Assembly (NCBI GenBank): GCA_020465985.1
Contig: JAANYP010003248.1
Coordinates: 315,001-379,000 of the forward strand
Origin: Centrapalus pauciflorus
Taxonomy: Eukaryota; Streptophyta; Magnoliopsida; Asterales; Asteraceae
Direction: 5' to 3'
Length of the DNA stretch: 64,000 bases
Made by a program: the position numbers and the translations under genes. A model generated the notes under the pieces. That model was not told where the DNA came from and searched no databases. It worked only from the letters and a program-made list of their open reading frames with translations. Within the stretch, counting starts at the first letter, position 1. Every line of letters starts with the position of its first letter. Below are positions 1 through 11,515 of this stretch, one piece after another.

Positions 1-1177
1 TTACAACTAACATGTCGACCACTCAAATCAAGAATGGGAAGAGTTTTATTAGGTGTGTTTAAAAAACATTACTACATATAACTTACGTGAAAAAAAATGA
101 TGATTGATACTAAGTATTGTAAGGAATAATGGATATTAGTGTACTTCTATTAAAAAGTATTACATGACTATGAAGTTTTGTTAAAATGAATTGTTATGAC
201 ATGAGTTAATTACAGAAAATGATAATATATCATTATATTGTCATCTTTTTTTTTTTTTGTTGCTTACATTTTAATTTTTTTATTTAATTAGATGAATATA
301 CTAATTAATAGACATCAATCCAGGTAATATTACCGAAATAAAAGATAAATTATGCTGAAATGACAGTTTTTTCATCAAGTCAGCAAAACTTTTCAGCATG
401 TGATTTGACTAGACAACCTGACATAACATTTTATAAAGATTATCGTTTACCTGATTGGGTAATATATTACCTTGGTTTGTATGTTTTCATTAGTATCAAT
501 CCCCTAACTGAAAAAAAAAATTAATATGTTACCATTTAGAAAACCAATAACACTATGTTACCTTTTTTTTTTCCCTAATTAACCCTTATGTTATTTAATT
601 TTGATTAAACCGTTACTATTGTTTTGATGGCCGGAACACTTGTTTTGAGAATAAATATAGTTTTTGTATAAAATTAAAATAAAATAACAGAATCAGATAA
701 TTACAGAGTAAACATGTATGTTATCATATTTCAGAATCACCTCTTATCAATCAAAACTGAAATCAAACATCAGACATTTTACATGTCATGTAATCAAACA
801 ACATCTAAGACTTTATAAATGATCTAACATTTAACTAAGAGACACAAAAAGCAAACCTTGAAAGCGGCATGGTCAGAAATTTAAAGTTTAAACTATAAAT
901 GATACTTTATATACTTCTTAAATTCAAATGTGGTTTTATTACTTGGCATATATTAAATATTTTATATTTGGATAACATACTGATGAAAAAGTCACTCTTA
1001 TCAAGGTTAGCAGTACAAACAAACAAGAAAGTTTGTTTTAAATGGTTGGTTTTGACAGATTTCAATATATTAATAAAATAGCTTACATTCTATTCAAATG
1101 GAGATGTATTTTATGTTACTAATTAGTATGGGAGTAAGCTCTTCGAGTATAACATCGTTGCTTGGGACCAATAGTCA
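1..1177. other. AT-rich intergenic DNA, no gene seen
   Basis: Homopolymer-rich AT sequence. The only long reading frame (899-1081) has low-complexity composition, no recognisable domain and no splice context, so I treat it as noncoding. Confidence 0.6.
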
Positions 1178-1545
1178 ACTGAGCCAAGAGGGTGCAACTT
1201 CATATCCTTAAAGGTTCAGTTGGGCCCAATAAGCTATGGAACACACGAACGATGAAATAAACCGGTTGTGATCGTCTTGGTTTACTTTTTAACCACAAAT
1301 GCAATATTGTAGCTACAAAAATCTGGACATAATTCAAAAATGAAGTGAAACAGTCAAAAGACAAGTGAGTGTAGAATTCTAGATGTACAACTTTGAATTT
1401 GAGGTAAAAATAAATCACAGAAACCTCAGAAAGCGAATTAGGACGATTACAACCAGTTATTTCATTGGTCCTAGGTTCCATAGTTGATTAGACCTCAATT
1501 GAGCCCTCAAGATTTGAAATGACACCCTCTTAAGCTCTTGGCCAT
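1178..1545. repeat. Degenerate foldback (inverted-repeat) element
   Basis: The left part (GAGCCAAGAGGGTG near 1181; GAAATAAACCGGTTGTGATC near 1252) reappears in reverse complement on the right (GATTACAACCAGTTATTTC near 1444; CACCCTCTTAAGCTCTTGGC near 1523). Arms are about 150 bp and diverged. This fits an old foldback MITE; I found no clear target duplication and assign no family. Confidence 0.6.
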
Positions 1546-2228
1546 GATCCACAACATTCTCTCAGATTTATCCTCATACCATCTTCCAAAGTGAAGAAAT
1601 ATCAGCTATTTTAATTGGTATATTTAGATCCATTAAAACTTTAACCGCTTTATTAGTTTACACTTTACACTGTAAATCTTGATGAAAATGAGTTTTTTAA
1701 GTTCGGGATGTTATCAACGATAATCCAAATATAACATTTATGGCATATATGCCAGCTAATAGGTTTTGTTTAAATTTTCAAAATCAATTTTCTTCCAATA
1801 GAATATTACTTTATCTACGGTCACATGATTATGTTTTTAGGAATTTATTTGATAACTATTGAATATTGACGTGACATGATACGATAGGTTGCAGTGTTGA
1901 GTGTTGATCATCCAAAGTGAATTTTCTAAAACATTATAAATTATTATCTACTTTAAAAAATTATATATTAAAACATTTACAGTAGTTAAGCCATTACACG
2001 ATTTTAAAAATGCCACCTCGTAAAATATTTGGTCCCATTAATAAGATTTTAAATACTTTCATAACATATTATTATAACTTTAAAATCTAAAAGACCAAAA
2101 CAACATTTACATTACATTTGGAATGATATAAAGACAAAATAAATTAATTAAAAATGTGACATGGCCCGTCAAACTTGTTTCACGAACTAATCAAGTATGC
2201 AAACCAATCTGGTAATGATTACGCATTT
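1546..2228. other. AT-rich intergenic DNA
   Basis: No coding, RNA or structured repeat signal was seen here. Confidence 0.5.
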
Positions 2229-2572
2229 AGAGGGTGTTTGTATTTGCGTTTGAAAAGGTGTTGTAGCGTTTTCGAAACTAATAATCAGATAATAGTTGTA
2301 ACCATAAGTGCTGCCAGAAATATAGTGTTTGGTTTTGTTTTTGATGTTTGATATCATAATTATCAAATAATCAGTTTTTAAAGTGTTTGGATTTGCGTTT
2401 TAACTTATAAAATGACCAAATAATCACTTATTAAGCAAATAAGCTACATTTTTTAAATTATGAAAAAGTGTGGTAGGACTAACGCTAAACGCAAACAATC
2501 ACTTATTCTTTTGCGTTATTGTAACGTAATAAGCTAAAAATTTTGTTTATAACACAAAACCAAACACCCTCT
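2229..2572. mobile_element. Non-autonomous DNA transposon (MITE), TIR AGAGGGTGTTTG
   Basis: The ends are inverted: AGAGGGTGTTTGTATTTGCG on the left and CAAAACCAAACACCCTCT on the right. Inside, words such as TGTTTGGTTTTG and TTTGCGTTTT recur, which is typical of MITE subterminal repeats. It is 344 bp with no coding capacity. The terminal motif resembles hAT-like plant MITEs, but no convincing 8-bp target duplication is visible, so the superfamily is uncertain. Confidence 0.7.
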
Positions 2573-3101
2573 TCATTGGTTTAAAATTACTTTTTCTTTT
2601 GTTCATAAAATCCACAAAATAATTCAAACCTCTATTACAAAGGCCCTTATATAGAAGTGTAATTGCGTTTTATTATAAAAGAAGAATAAATTATATTTTT
2701 CTATCATTAAAAACCAAAGGATGTTTGATAACGTAAAATTGAAAAGAGAGAAAACGATAGACAAAATGGTTTTTAGATTATGAAAATAGAAACACAACAC
2801 TATCGTCCTATCAATTATTTCCATTTTACTTTTTCAATTTCAAGTTTCATTTAATTGTTCATAATTTTATAGAGAATCAAAAGAATTGACTTTTATTTTT
2901 TACAACGTCAAAAAAGAATTAAGAATGTAAATACATAAATTATATGACTTATGCAATTCTATTAACCATCCATTTATTTTCTCCACGTTTATCTACTATT
3001 ATCCTATCAAACGACCTCTAAAAGTAATTAACAAAAACTAAATGCTTTAGTGGATTGATATGTTGAATTTAAATTGAATGGTTGATGCATTTAAATTATT
3101 G
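2573..3101. other. AT-rich intergenic DNA
   Basis: Nothing recognisable. A 66-codon minus-strand frame (2624-2824) looks like chance low-complexity translation. Confidence 0.5.
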
Positions 3102-3345
3102 GGAAAATTATGTAAAAGAACCCTAAAAGTACATTCTTTTTCCGATTAAGTCTCCCTTTCATTTTTTTTTTCTGATAAGTACACATCAACAACGACCGGT
3201 GTCACGTAGACTTGTAACCGGTTATAAATAAAAAATGATAGAATTAATAAAATTTGAATACTTAGAGAACTTATCAAAAAAAATAAATAAATAAAAGGGA
3301 AACTTAATCGGAAAAACTTTTAAGGTTTTTTTTGCATAATTTTAC
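3102..3345. mobile_element. Small foldback MITE with near-complete hairpin
   Basis: The left arm (GGAAAATTATGTAAAAGAAC, then TTTTTCCGATTAAGTCTCCC) pairs with the right arm (GGGAAACTTAATCGGAAAAA, then TTTTTGCATAATTTTACC). Arms of about 70-90 bp flank a spacer containing ACGACCGGTG and ACCGGTTAT. It has no coding capacity. A GATTAAGTC word is shared with the foldback at 27270-27670. Confidence 0.75.
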
Positions 3346-3519
3346 CTTAAATTAAGTAGCTAAACAAAATTGCATTTATAGTTTTATACTTATAATTTTT
3401 TTGTATATAAATTACAACTGCAAAAGAATCAAAATTTGATTAAACATTTCGAGCTGTAGCTTGAGCCCAAGTCTAAAAATCATGCTTGAAAAAATACACG
3501 ACCCAAGCTCAAGTATTTA

Positions 3520-4306
3520 CAGTGGCGGACTTACTTAATAGGGAGGGGTAGCCCGTGCAACGGGTTCCCTCCCAAATAACTTCGTTTCGTAGTTAAAAAT
3601 TTTTAAAAAATTTTTATGTGCAACCGACGAATTTTAATGTGTGCAACTTATTGTATTAAAAAAAAAATTATGTGTGCAACTTTATTTTAAAAAAATTTGA
3701 TACCTCAAAAAACAAGTTGATTACCTAAATAACTAAATAAGTAATTAATCAAATAAATGAACTACATCCAATAATATTTCTAAAAATTAAAACTCAACAA
3801 ACTCAATACTAAATTCTAAACCCATTAACCCAATATCCTTTTTAAACCCAACATTATTTTTTAACCCAATTTCAAACTCAATAATAATTTTAATTTTTAA
3901 GCCCGATTCTTTTAAACCTTTTAGCCTTAACCAACTTCTGAAAAAAAAGGTAGAAGAAGCGAGAGCATAAATTTTAGAACGTTGTTCTGATTTGTGCGGT
4001 TGAAATGAAATATTTTCAATGGTGTCAAATGAAGCTTCTATTGATCGATTCCAAAATATAAAAAGTCAAATAAAGCAACTGTGAGAGGTAAGTTCTTAAC
4101 TTAATAACTTATATTTCATAATAAATTGTATTTTTATGCATTATTTATAATTCTATTTTTTATTTTAAGATTATATGTTTAAATTTAAATTATAAATATT
4201 CATATGTTGATCCGACCCGACCAAAAAAATAATAATTTAATTTTCGAACCGTGAACGCGACAAACATTTGTGCAACGGGTCCTTTCGGTGGCTGGGTCCG
4301 CCATTG
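3520..4306. mobile_element. Non-autonomous hAT-type element with perfect 8-bp TSD
   Basis: The termini are CAGTGGCGGACTTA on the left and GGGTCCGCCATTG on the right, so the inverted ends read CAGTGGCGGA and CAATGGCGGA. The 8-bp duplication AGTATTTA flanks both sides exactly (3512-3519 and 4307-4314), as expected for hAT transposition. The 787-bp interior has GTGCAACGGGT near both ends and no transposase. The clean duplication makes the boundaries firm; hAT assignment rests on TSD length and the CAGNGGCGG-type terminus. Confidence 0.9.
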
Positions 4307-4314
4307 AGTATTTA

Positions 4315-5180
4315 AAGGCTTGACCCGAGTTTTTACCGGATTTTTCAATCCTTTTATACATACATCAATGATGTCAAGATTTGTAGATTAGATTTTTGTT
4401 CAGATATATTTCTAAGTATGATATTAAAAAACGGGTTAGGCAATAATTGGAACCATTAAAACAAAAGTATTAGACAGTTGACACGTCACTTTTGTATTTA
4501 ATAATTACTTCACAATTACTGGCCGCATTACCATTAATAATGTTATTATATTTAGTATTATTATTAATAATTTTGCTGCCCATCTCGACAAATTTGATAA
4601 TGACCCAAAGTCAATTAAAATAATTTTAATTATAATTTTTGGTGGGACTTCAACTGAATACTTTCTTCCATGTCCAAATTGTTGCTTTGTATTTTTTAAT
4701 TAACCTAAATATAAAAAATATATGCACAAACAGACATGACATCTAATAAATATATATAAACTCAAGTTTAATGAAGTTTCATATTAAAGTGTGGTTCTGG
4801 AATCTCATATAATTACAAGCTCATTACAATAAAAGGTTTATTTCATGCAAAAACACAATATACATATGTTTAAAAATGTATTACTGTTGATCAAATAACA
4901 TTATTTAAAGTTCATTATGATAAAGTATTCTATTACATGCAAAACTGCAATATGCACATGTTAAAAAATGTATTATCAGTTCATACTGTTTGAACATCTG
5001 CATATTGTTTATTTATTACACTTTTGCATAAAATAAAATTTTTATCGTAATGGACTTCAGATGATGTAAACGAGTAAATTGAAATATACTTTTAAACATG
5101 TGTATATTGCAATTTTGCATAAAACAATTTTTTATCGTAATAAATATATACATTTAATATGGGTTCAAATGCATTATATA
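4315..5180. other. AT-rich intergenic DNA with local word repeats
   Basis: No gene seen. Segments around 4810-5150 repeat the words TTTTGCATAAAA, TTTATCGTAATG and CATGCAAAA/CACAATATACAT in both orientations, suggesting a decayed inverted repeat whose ends I cannot define. Confidence 0.45.
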
Positions 5181-5188
5181 TTAGTATG

Positions 5189-6125
5189 CAGTGGCGGATC
5201 TAGGAAATCCTTTCACTGGTGGCACAATTTGGTGACACAACTTGTTAGAGTTAATTATCATTTTAGTTTGGGTTCCTTGAGTCAGATTCTTTGATTATGA
5301 AAATTTTTTAAACCAATTTTATTTACCAAAAAGTTGAATTGGCCATCCTTAAATGGACATTAAACCCACCAAATGATTCAGTTTATTTCATGGAAAAACC
5401 GATTGAACGTCGAACCAAACATCTTGGCATCTTCAATTGCAATCTGAAAAACCGGACCGGTTCAACTTGATAGATCAGTCCGAATGACATCATAATAGTT
5501 AACTTAAAAATAAAAGATATTACAAATGTAACTTTTACATCATTAATAAACTAAGTGGTTTTTCTTTTTAATACACCTAAATCTTTTGATTTAAAATAAA
5601 TTAATAGATTAAAACAAAACAAGATGGTAATCAATAAAACCATCTTGGAAAACTTAAAAACCACACATGGTTTTAGCTTTCTTTTCATCTTTCAAGAAAA
5701 AAGTTATTTTCCAATGTATATATCATCATTATCTCCCTTTACCTTTCATCTCATCACCTCCATTCTTTCTCACGACTCACCATTTCTTTTCTTCTCCAAT
5801 TCTAGCATATCATTGCTTTCACTCTCACGATCAAACTCTTTTCAAGAAAGAGTTACCATATCTCCATGAGTCCATCTTCATATTTTACTTCATCACTTAC
5901 GGTATTTATCTTTCTAATTAAAACTTTGTCGTTACATAAAGAAGCACACAAGCTTTTTCTATCTCTCTCCTTCTCTTAAGAGATCGGTGGCACAGTGTAA
6001 ATATAGTGGTAGCACCAGTTTAACTATGAATTAATTTTAGATCATACCTAAGTATTTTATTGGTGTTCAAGAATAGATGACCGGTGGCACGTGCCACCAT
6101 TGGCCTCAACGTAGATCCGCCCCTG
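5189..6125. mobile_element. Non-autonomous hAT-type element with perfect 8-bp TSD
   Basis: The ends are CAGTGGCGGATCTAGG and CGTAGATCCGCCCCTG, inverted copies with few mismatches. The 8-bp duplication TTAGTATG lies directly outside each end (5181-5188 and 6126-6133). The element is 937 bp. GGTGGCAC words occur just inside both ends. The overlapping frames at 5624-5921 are serine/phenylalanine-rich translations of a TC-rich stretch and look noncoding. It belongs to the same terminal class as the element at 3520-4306. Confidence 0.9.
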
Positions 6126-6434
6126 TTAGTATGTATGTCTACACATAGGATTCTTTTGAAAATTCAAATATTGATGAGAACATAAGAACCAATGAGAGCC
6201 TTTGGATCAAAATGTAACATCCTTTAGCTAGATTAACATTAATTTAATTTGTTATTGTAATTTTTATTTAAAATAGCAACGCATTTTGATGTAAAATTAA
6301 TAAAAGTTATATCTAAAGGTTAAATACGCTAGTTGTTTAAAGTTAACGTTAAAAGGTGCAAAATGCAATAATTTCAAACTCATTTAAAACTTAAAGTGTT
6401 CGCAATGGATTTCATCCACCGTTTCTCTCCTCTC

Positions 6435-6532
<98 letters not shown>
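6435..6532. repeat. Compound microsatellite (CT)n-(TA)n-(CA)n
   Basis: A run of CT dinucleotides switches to TA dinucleotides at about 6478 and ends with a short CA run. It probably varies in length between individuals. Confidence 0.95.
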
Positions 6533-6784
6533 TTTATTGGCATTTTTTGTAAAAATAATTTTCATGTTTACGCATAAATAAATCATGAGATTTTGTTTAT
6601 AATAAACTTTATCTTTATGAAAGCTTTTAAGCTATGCACCAATAATACTTTGTGTTTTATGAATAAAATTTTTTTTTATGAAATTTTAATAAAATTTTAA
6701 TGTGATCTGAAAAGGATTGATGGGAAACAAAATTTTAAACCAATTCTTTGGTTCTATATGAAAATTAGGTTTTAATTTGAACAT

Positions 6785-6788
<4 letters not shown>

Positions 6789-6881
<93 letters not shown>
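6789..6881. repeat. (AT)n microsatellite, about 46 units
   Basis: An uninterrupted AT dinucleotide tract. The minus-strand open frame across it is an artefact of the repeat. Confidence 0.95.
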
Positions 6882-6883
<2 letters not shown>

Positions 6884-7624
6884 GTATGTATGTATAAATA
6901 ACATTATAAGTTAATATGTATCATAGGTTTTTATCAAGTAAATTATTAAAAAAATTATGTGAATATATGAATGATTGTGTGAAAGAATAACAAATTCACA
7001 AGATGTTTCGTTCATTTTAATGTATTTCTTTTGTAATTACTTAATAAAAACTTCGAAACCAAATTATACACACTTATATCGTAACTTTATATAATGTTAT
7101 GTTAAAAAAATTTTGTTTGGAGTGAGAAGTCTGATATATTGTGAAAGATATAATACTCATTTGATCATTATTCTATATATAAAATATTTATTAAAATGAT
7201 GATGTACTTCAATTGCCTCCATTTTTATACTTATTAAAATATTGTGTCTAAAAAACAAAAAAAATAAATAAATAATATACTTCAATTTATAGAATGATTC
7301 CTTTAGCTTTAATATTAAACGGATGGAATGTCACAATTATCCGAATGCGACTCACATTGGTATTGACACGTATGTGTGAATGTTTGTATGTACAAATTGA
7401 AATATCTAGATATTGTACGATTTATTATTATGCAATGAACTAAAATTTGTTAGACACAAATTAGTTAACGATATATAGAATTATCTTATTTATAGTAAAT
7501 ATAATTGAGGGATAAGGTTCCTTACATCTAAACAAATCTCTTATTTTACTAGATTGTGTTTTTCAATTGATAAAAAAATGTCGATACATTTTAATATTGA
7601 TATCATTTGAAAAACACAATCTAG
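6882..7624. other. AT-rich intergenic DNA with a short inverted pair
   Basis: No gene seen. ACTAGATTGTGTTTTTCAA near 7549 is mirrored by TTGAAAAACACAATCTAG near 7608, a loose hairpin of about 75 bp directly before the repeat arm that follows. Confidence 0.5.
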
Positions 7625-7877
7625 ATTACATAATCAATGGTGTTTAAATGATATGTAATACTTGACAACTGATTTCAACAATTAAAATTTATTCTACATA
7701 AGAAATTTACTGGTCCACGTAGGATTAATCACCGGTTTCAACCGGTTCCCGTTTATAAAACTTTGATTTACTGATTTTTAGTTAGTTTGGGTTTTATATG
7801 CAAGGAAAAATGGTTTGGGTTTTAATTACAAAAAACTTGCAAATTAAAGGTTTTTTTGTGCAGTTATCCCTATTAAA
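7625..7877. repeat. Foldback family 'ACCGGTTTCAACCGGTT', single right-hand arm (copy A)
   Basis: The order of words (TAATACTTGACAACTGATTT, GGTCCACGTAGGATTAATCA, CCGGTTTCAACCGGTT, TGATTTACTGATTTTTAGTT, AGTTATCCCTATT) matches the right arm of the complete element at 53045-53536. The left arm is missing, so this is half an element. Confidence 0.8.
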
Positions 7878-8049
7878 ATTCCAAAATCCTTCAATATGTT
7901 TTTGATGGTTTGTTTGAAAATTAAAGCGATACTAAAAATTTGAAGGTGCAAAAGATCATAAAGTAACCCATCATTGTCGTGTTTCATTCATGCATTTTCT
8001 AATTATTGGCGGTTTGGCACCATCAACTTAATAGAATATATATATAGAA

Positions 8050-8266
8050 GTGGGTTCAATGGAGAACATCCATGCATTGAAGAACCTTGAAGAACCTCCA
8101 TGCACCACCACAAATGTATCACAATTCCCCCATAATGCAGCATTATTTTCACGTGATGCATCAAATTCCAGCGTGAAGCATCGATTTCTACGTGATGCAT
8201 TTCAATTTTCTAGCGATGCATTGTGGTTCTCCAACGTTCTTCGATGCATAAGGTTCTCCATTGAAC

Positions 8267-8267
<1 letters not shown>
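8050..8267. mobile_element. Foldback element embedded in a (TA)n tract (Micron-like)
   Basis: The left end GGGTTCAATGGAGAAC is mirrored by GTTCTCCATTGAACCC at the right end, and GAAGAACCTTGAAGAACC by GGTTCTCCAACGTTCTTC. The core contains several degenerate copies of CGTGATGCAT spaced about 20-25 bp. TA repeats lie on both sides (short on the left, about 70 bp on the right). Insertion into (TA)n is known for rice Micron MITEs; the analogy is inference. The open frames across it are read-through of the palindrome. Confidence 0.75.

Positions 8268-8340
<73 letters not shown>
8268..8340. repeat. (AT)n microsatellite
   Basis: An uninterrupted TA tract abutting the foldback element on its right side. 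Confidence 0.95.
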
Positions 8341-8344
<4 letters not shown>

Positions 8345-8499
8345 GATTGTGATTAATATATTTGTTTTAGATTATAATTAGAAAAGCATATACGATTTTG
8401 TGATTAATATTGTACTGTTGAATTTAGCATGTGAACATTACTAGTTGTTTATGAATTGTGAATCACTATAATTTTTTATATTTAAAAACTTTTGTTTAA

Positions 8500-8890
8500 A
8501 AGCGAACCATGTTAATCATTGAGTTAATCATAATAAATCATTGGTGTTGTAAATTACACAGGTGAATCTTGAACCGTAGTTTGTATTGATTGTGAGTGAT
8601 GAAAACATTTTATCGACCTGTGAATCGGCGGTGTTGTGAATCACAGTGGGACCGTCAACCGTCATTGATGTTGTGAATCGGTCATGATTTTACGTTTGTT
8701 TAGTTTCATATGGTGACTTTATATTTTGAACAGTGGTGAACCATGGTGATGGAGTGAATTGTTAGTATTGCGTGAACCATGATGATAAAGTGAATCGTCG
8801 TTGGTGTCGTGAACCACGATGGTCATCGGTGTATCGTGGACCACGACTGTGTTGTGAGTCCCGTGTGGTATCGTGAACCACAACCATAAT
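8500..8890. repeat. Degenerate tandem/dispersed repeat of GTGAACCACGATG-like units
   Basis: Words such as GTGAACCATGATGAT, GTCGTGAACCACGATGG, ATCGTGGACCACGAC and TATCGTGAACCACAAC recur every few tens of bases in both orientations. The stretch is richer in G+C than its flanks. It behaves like a decayed minisatellite or TE subterminal region and has no reading frame. Confidence 0.6.
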
Positions 8891-9654
8891 CTGAGTTTTT
8901 ATAGTATTAAATTAATTAAACTTCTTAAAATGAAAAGAGATGGTGTAAATGGACCGATATACCCTTTTAGTGTGAATCTAGTCATCATATTTTCAATTTA
9001 TTTACGATCTTGCCACATTATTTATTATTGGTTGATTCACTAAACTAAAGTCTCTTATTGATTATTATCGTCCTCATTTTAAATACAATCCTCATTTTAT
9101 CCTCACTTGTGTGTGTGTATATGATACAAATGGCTTTATCAAGTGACTGATCAATAGTAATACATTTTAAGTTTTGACATTTTAAAACAAGTACAACATT
9201 CAATCAAACAAATAATTAAGAGTAAAGTATAATTTTTTATCCTCGTGGTTTAATAATATTCTTACATTCAGTACCTGAACTTTGATAATTTCAAATTTCA
9301 TTCCTATATTACTACCTTTCCTGGTATTGATCGCTAATTAGTTAAGTCTTAAAAATGATCATTTTGTCCCATTGTATTATTCATTTATTTAGCTTTTAGT
9401 CATTGTAGTTTTAATTTCATTCATTGTCCTTTTAGTAAATATTATTTTTTATTTTAGTTACCCTTTTATATATATTAAATAAAATGTTTTCTTTATAAAG
9501 ATATTTATATATTTTATAAAATTACTTTCTTTATAAATAAAATATTTACTTATAAAATTAAGTAGTTTATCAATGAAATTATTTTTCAGCTAATAATATA
9601 TTGTTTTTGTAACACTCTACTTAGTTTATTGACGTTGATGAATTACAATAAGTT
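8891..9654. other. AT-rich intergenic DNA
   Basis: No gene seen. 9220-9450 contains 'TCGTGGTTTAATAA...ACCTGAACTTTGATAA' wording typical of plant MITEs that read as 'flow of constants' repeats, but no second arm was found. Confidence 0.45.
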
Positions 9655-9655
9655 A

Positions 9656-10465
9656 AAGGCATGTTTGTTTATTGAATTTGAATATTTTCATTCCTTTATA
9701 TGTTCGGTTAGCTAAATGAAATGGAAATAAAAAAAATTATATAAAATTTTCTTTCCTTCATTGTAATATATTCTCTAACCTAATAGACAAAGAAATTGGG
9801 ATTTCATTACCCCGATACATTTATCCTGTTGACACAACCGACCCTACATATCTCATGCACACCCTACCTTGCCTAACCATACCCAAGCCTACACACCTCA
9901 CCTTAATCCCATCCCATCCTCACCTAACACACCCCACCATCCGCTTATCAAACTTTACCTAACGATACCCAAACAACCCTCCCACCCACCATACCCGAAC
10001 CCATTTATCCATCTTACCCTACCTAACCATACTTTAACCTTACTAACCCAATCATACCTTACCTTACCTCACCCCACCATAACACCCAACCGAACCAAAC
10101 CACCCACCCCTTCCCATCATACCCAACCCACCCACCCACCCTACCCTATCTAAGCAAACCCCAACCAATCCCCTCTAAGGCACTAATCCAATCCTACGTT
10201 ATCTCACTCATCCTAATCTTTCTACCCTACCTGACCATACCCACCTGACCCTACACTACTCCACCAAACTTACTCAACCGTACACCCACTCATTCCATCT
10301 TACTTTACAAATTAAATAGACCAATAACAATAATGAATTTTAATTTCATTTTATTTCATTCTATCAACCGGACAAGAAGCAAGGAAATTTAATTACATTC
10401 CATTACTTTCAACTTTCCAATTATTTTATTAATTCTGAAAACATTTTGCGAACCAAACGCTTACT
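9656..10465. mobile_element. Putative MITE carrying a nearly G-free A/C-rich insert
   Basis: The outer segments look like loose inverted ends: GGCATGTTTGTTTATTGAAT on the left, GCGAACCAAACGC on the right, with TGAAATGGAAAT facing ATTCCATTACTTTC. Between about 9832 and 10305 the plus strand is almost devoid of G and made of CCTAACCATACCC, TACCCTACC and CACCCACC words. The 94-codon proline/threonine/histidine frame there is a composition artefact. Whether ends and core form one element is inference. Confidence 0.5.
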
Positions 10466-10467
10466 AA

Positions 10468-11220
10468 CACTACAACAAAATATTCAAAAATTCACACATA
10501 ACAATGTATATATTACACGTCTACAAATGCGAAGTATAATAATGTTCACGTTTTACCTATGGATAAGTAAATTAGGCGTAACAAAGATTTTCTAAATTTT
10601 CATGGTTTTAAGCGTTAATTATATCAATAATTTCTATATTTCTAAATATGATCTATTTCAATTAATATTTATGGTTTTATGCGTGAACAAAAAGTTACAC
10701 GCTTTCACAAACCCATGAATAATGAGAAAATATAAAAATTTGTCACGAGTTTAAGTGTGAAAATGTAATTAATAACCTTTTTAAATGTGAAAACATACAA
10801 AGCAAATTACACGATTAAAAACGTGTACATTCTCTAAGTATACCACACTTTCAAATGTGAAAAGATAATAAATCAAGGAATACGGTTAACTCGTACGTAA
10901 AAGAAAACAAAATACACGATTAAAAAATGTATGAAATAAAATATACGGTCAACACCATATACCATTAAAACTAAAACCTATACATAAATGGTGAAGTTTT
11001 TTTTTTTTTTTTTTTAAGTTTTTATAATAAAAAATATAAAGACTACGTAAGGAAACATGAGTATTTGTTTAAATTGGTTTACGTTTAAGTGCGTAAAAAT
11101 TTGTTTAGATTTTTTACGGTTAAAAATGTGAAAATTTGTTTAGATTAATCACATTTAAAAATGTGAGAGTTTATTTAATTTGTTCATGCATAAAACATAA
11201 ATACTAATTGAAATTAATCA
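10468..11220 (+). mobile_element. CACTA (En/Spm-type) transposon end with subterminal repeats
   Basis: The sequence starts CACTACAACAAAA, the classic plant CACTA terminal motif, directly after TAA (a possible 3-bp target duplication). It continues with many short inverted and direct copies of AAATGTGAAAA, TTACACGATTAAAAACGTG and CACGTTTTA, as in CACTA subterminal regions. No transposase frame is present. I could not find the matching TTTTGTTGTAGTG end, so the right boundary is approximate and the element is probably truncated. Confidence 0.75.
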
Positions 11221-11230
11221 TATTTAAAAA

Positions 11231-11515
11231 TAGAGGTAATTGCGCAAATAATTCTCAACTTGTCAGTTTTTTGTAATTAAAATCTTAAACCATCTCGTTG
11301 CATAGAAAACTCTGAACTAACTAAAAATCAATAAATCAAGGTTTTATCAATGGATAACCGGTTGAAACCGGTTATTAATCCTACGTGAACCGATAAATAA
11401 ACTACGTGGAACAATTTTATTGTTGAAAACGGTTGTCAAGTATTACACATCGTTTAAACACTTGTTGATAACTTTTAATTGTAATTTTTAAACGAGATTA
11501 TATTATCATTTAAAG
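11231..11515. repeat. Foldback family 'ACCGGTTTCAACCGGTT', left-hand arm (copy B)
   Basis: It begins GGTAATTGCGCAAATAATTC and continues with CAACTTGTCAGTTTTTTGTA, GGATAACCGGTTGAAACCGG, TTATTAATCCTACGTG and GTTGTCAAGTATTACACATC, in the order of the left arm plus loop of the complete copy at 53045-53536. The right arm is absent. Confidence 0.8.

Noticed and set aside
5624..5921. Two overlapping Ser/Phe-rich frames of 81-84 codons
   Set aside because: They lie inside a hAT-type non-autonomous element and reflect a TC-rich stretch; no domain is present.
6686..6904. Open frames made of Ile-Tyr repeats over (AT)n tracts (also 8050-8352, 35965-36232)
   Set aside because: They are translations of dinucleotide microsatellites and have no biological support as proteins.
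9869..10153. 94-codon Pro/Thr/His-rich frame in the G-poor block
   Set aside because: Lack of G removes most stop codons by composition alone. No signal, domain or conservation argues for a protein.
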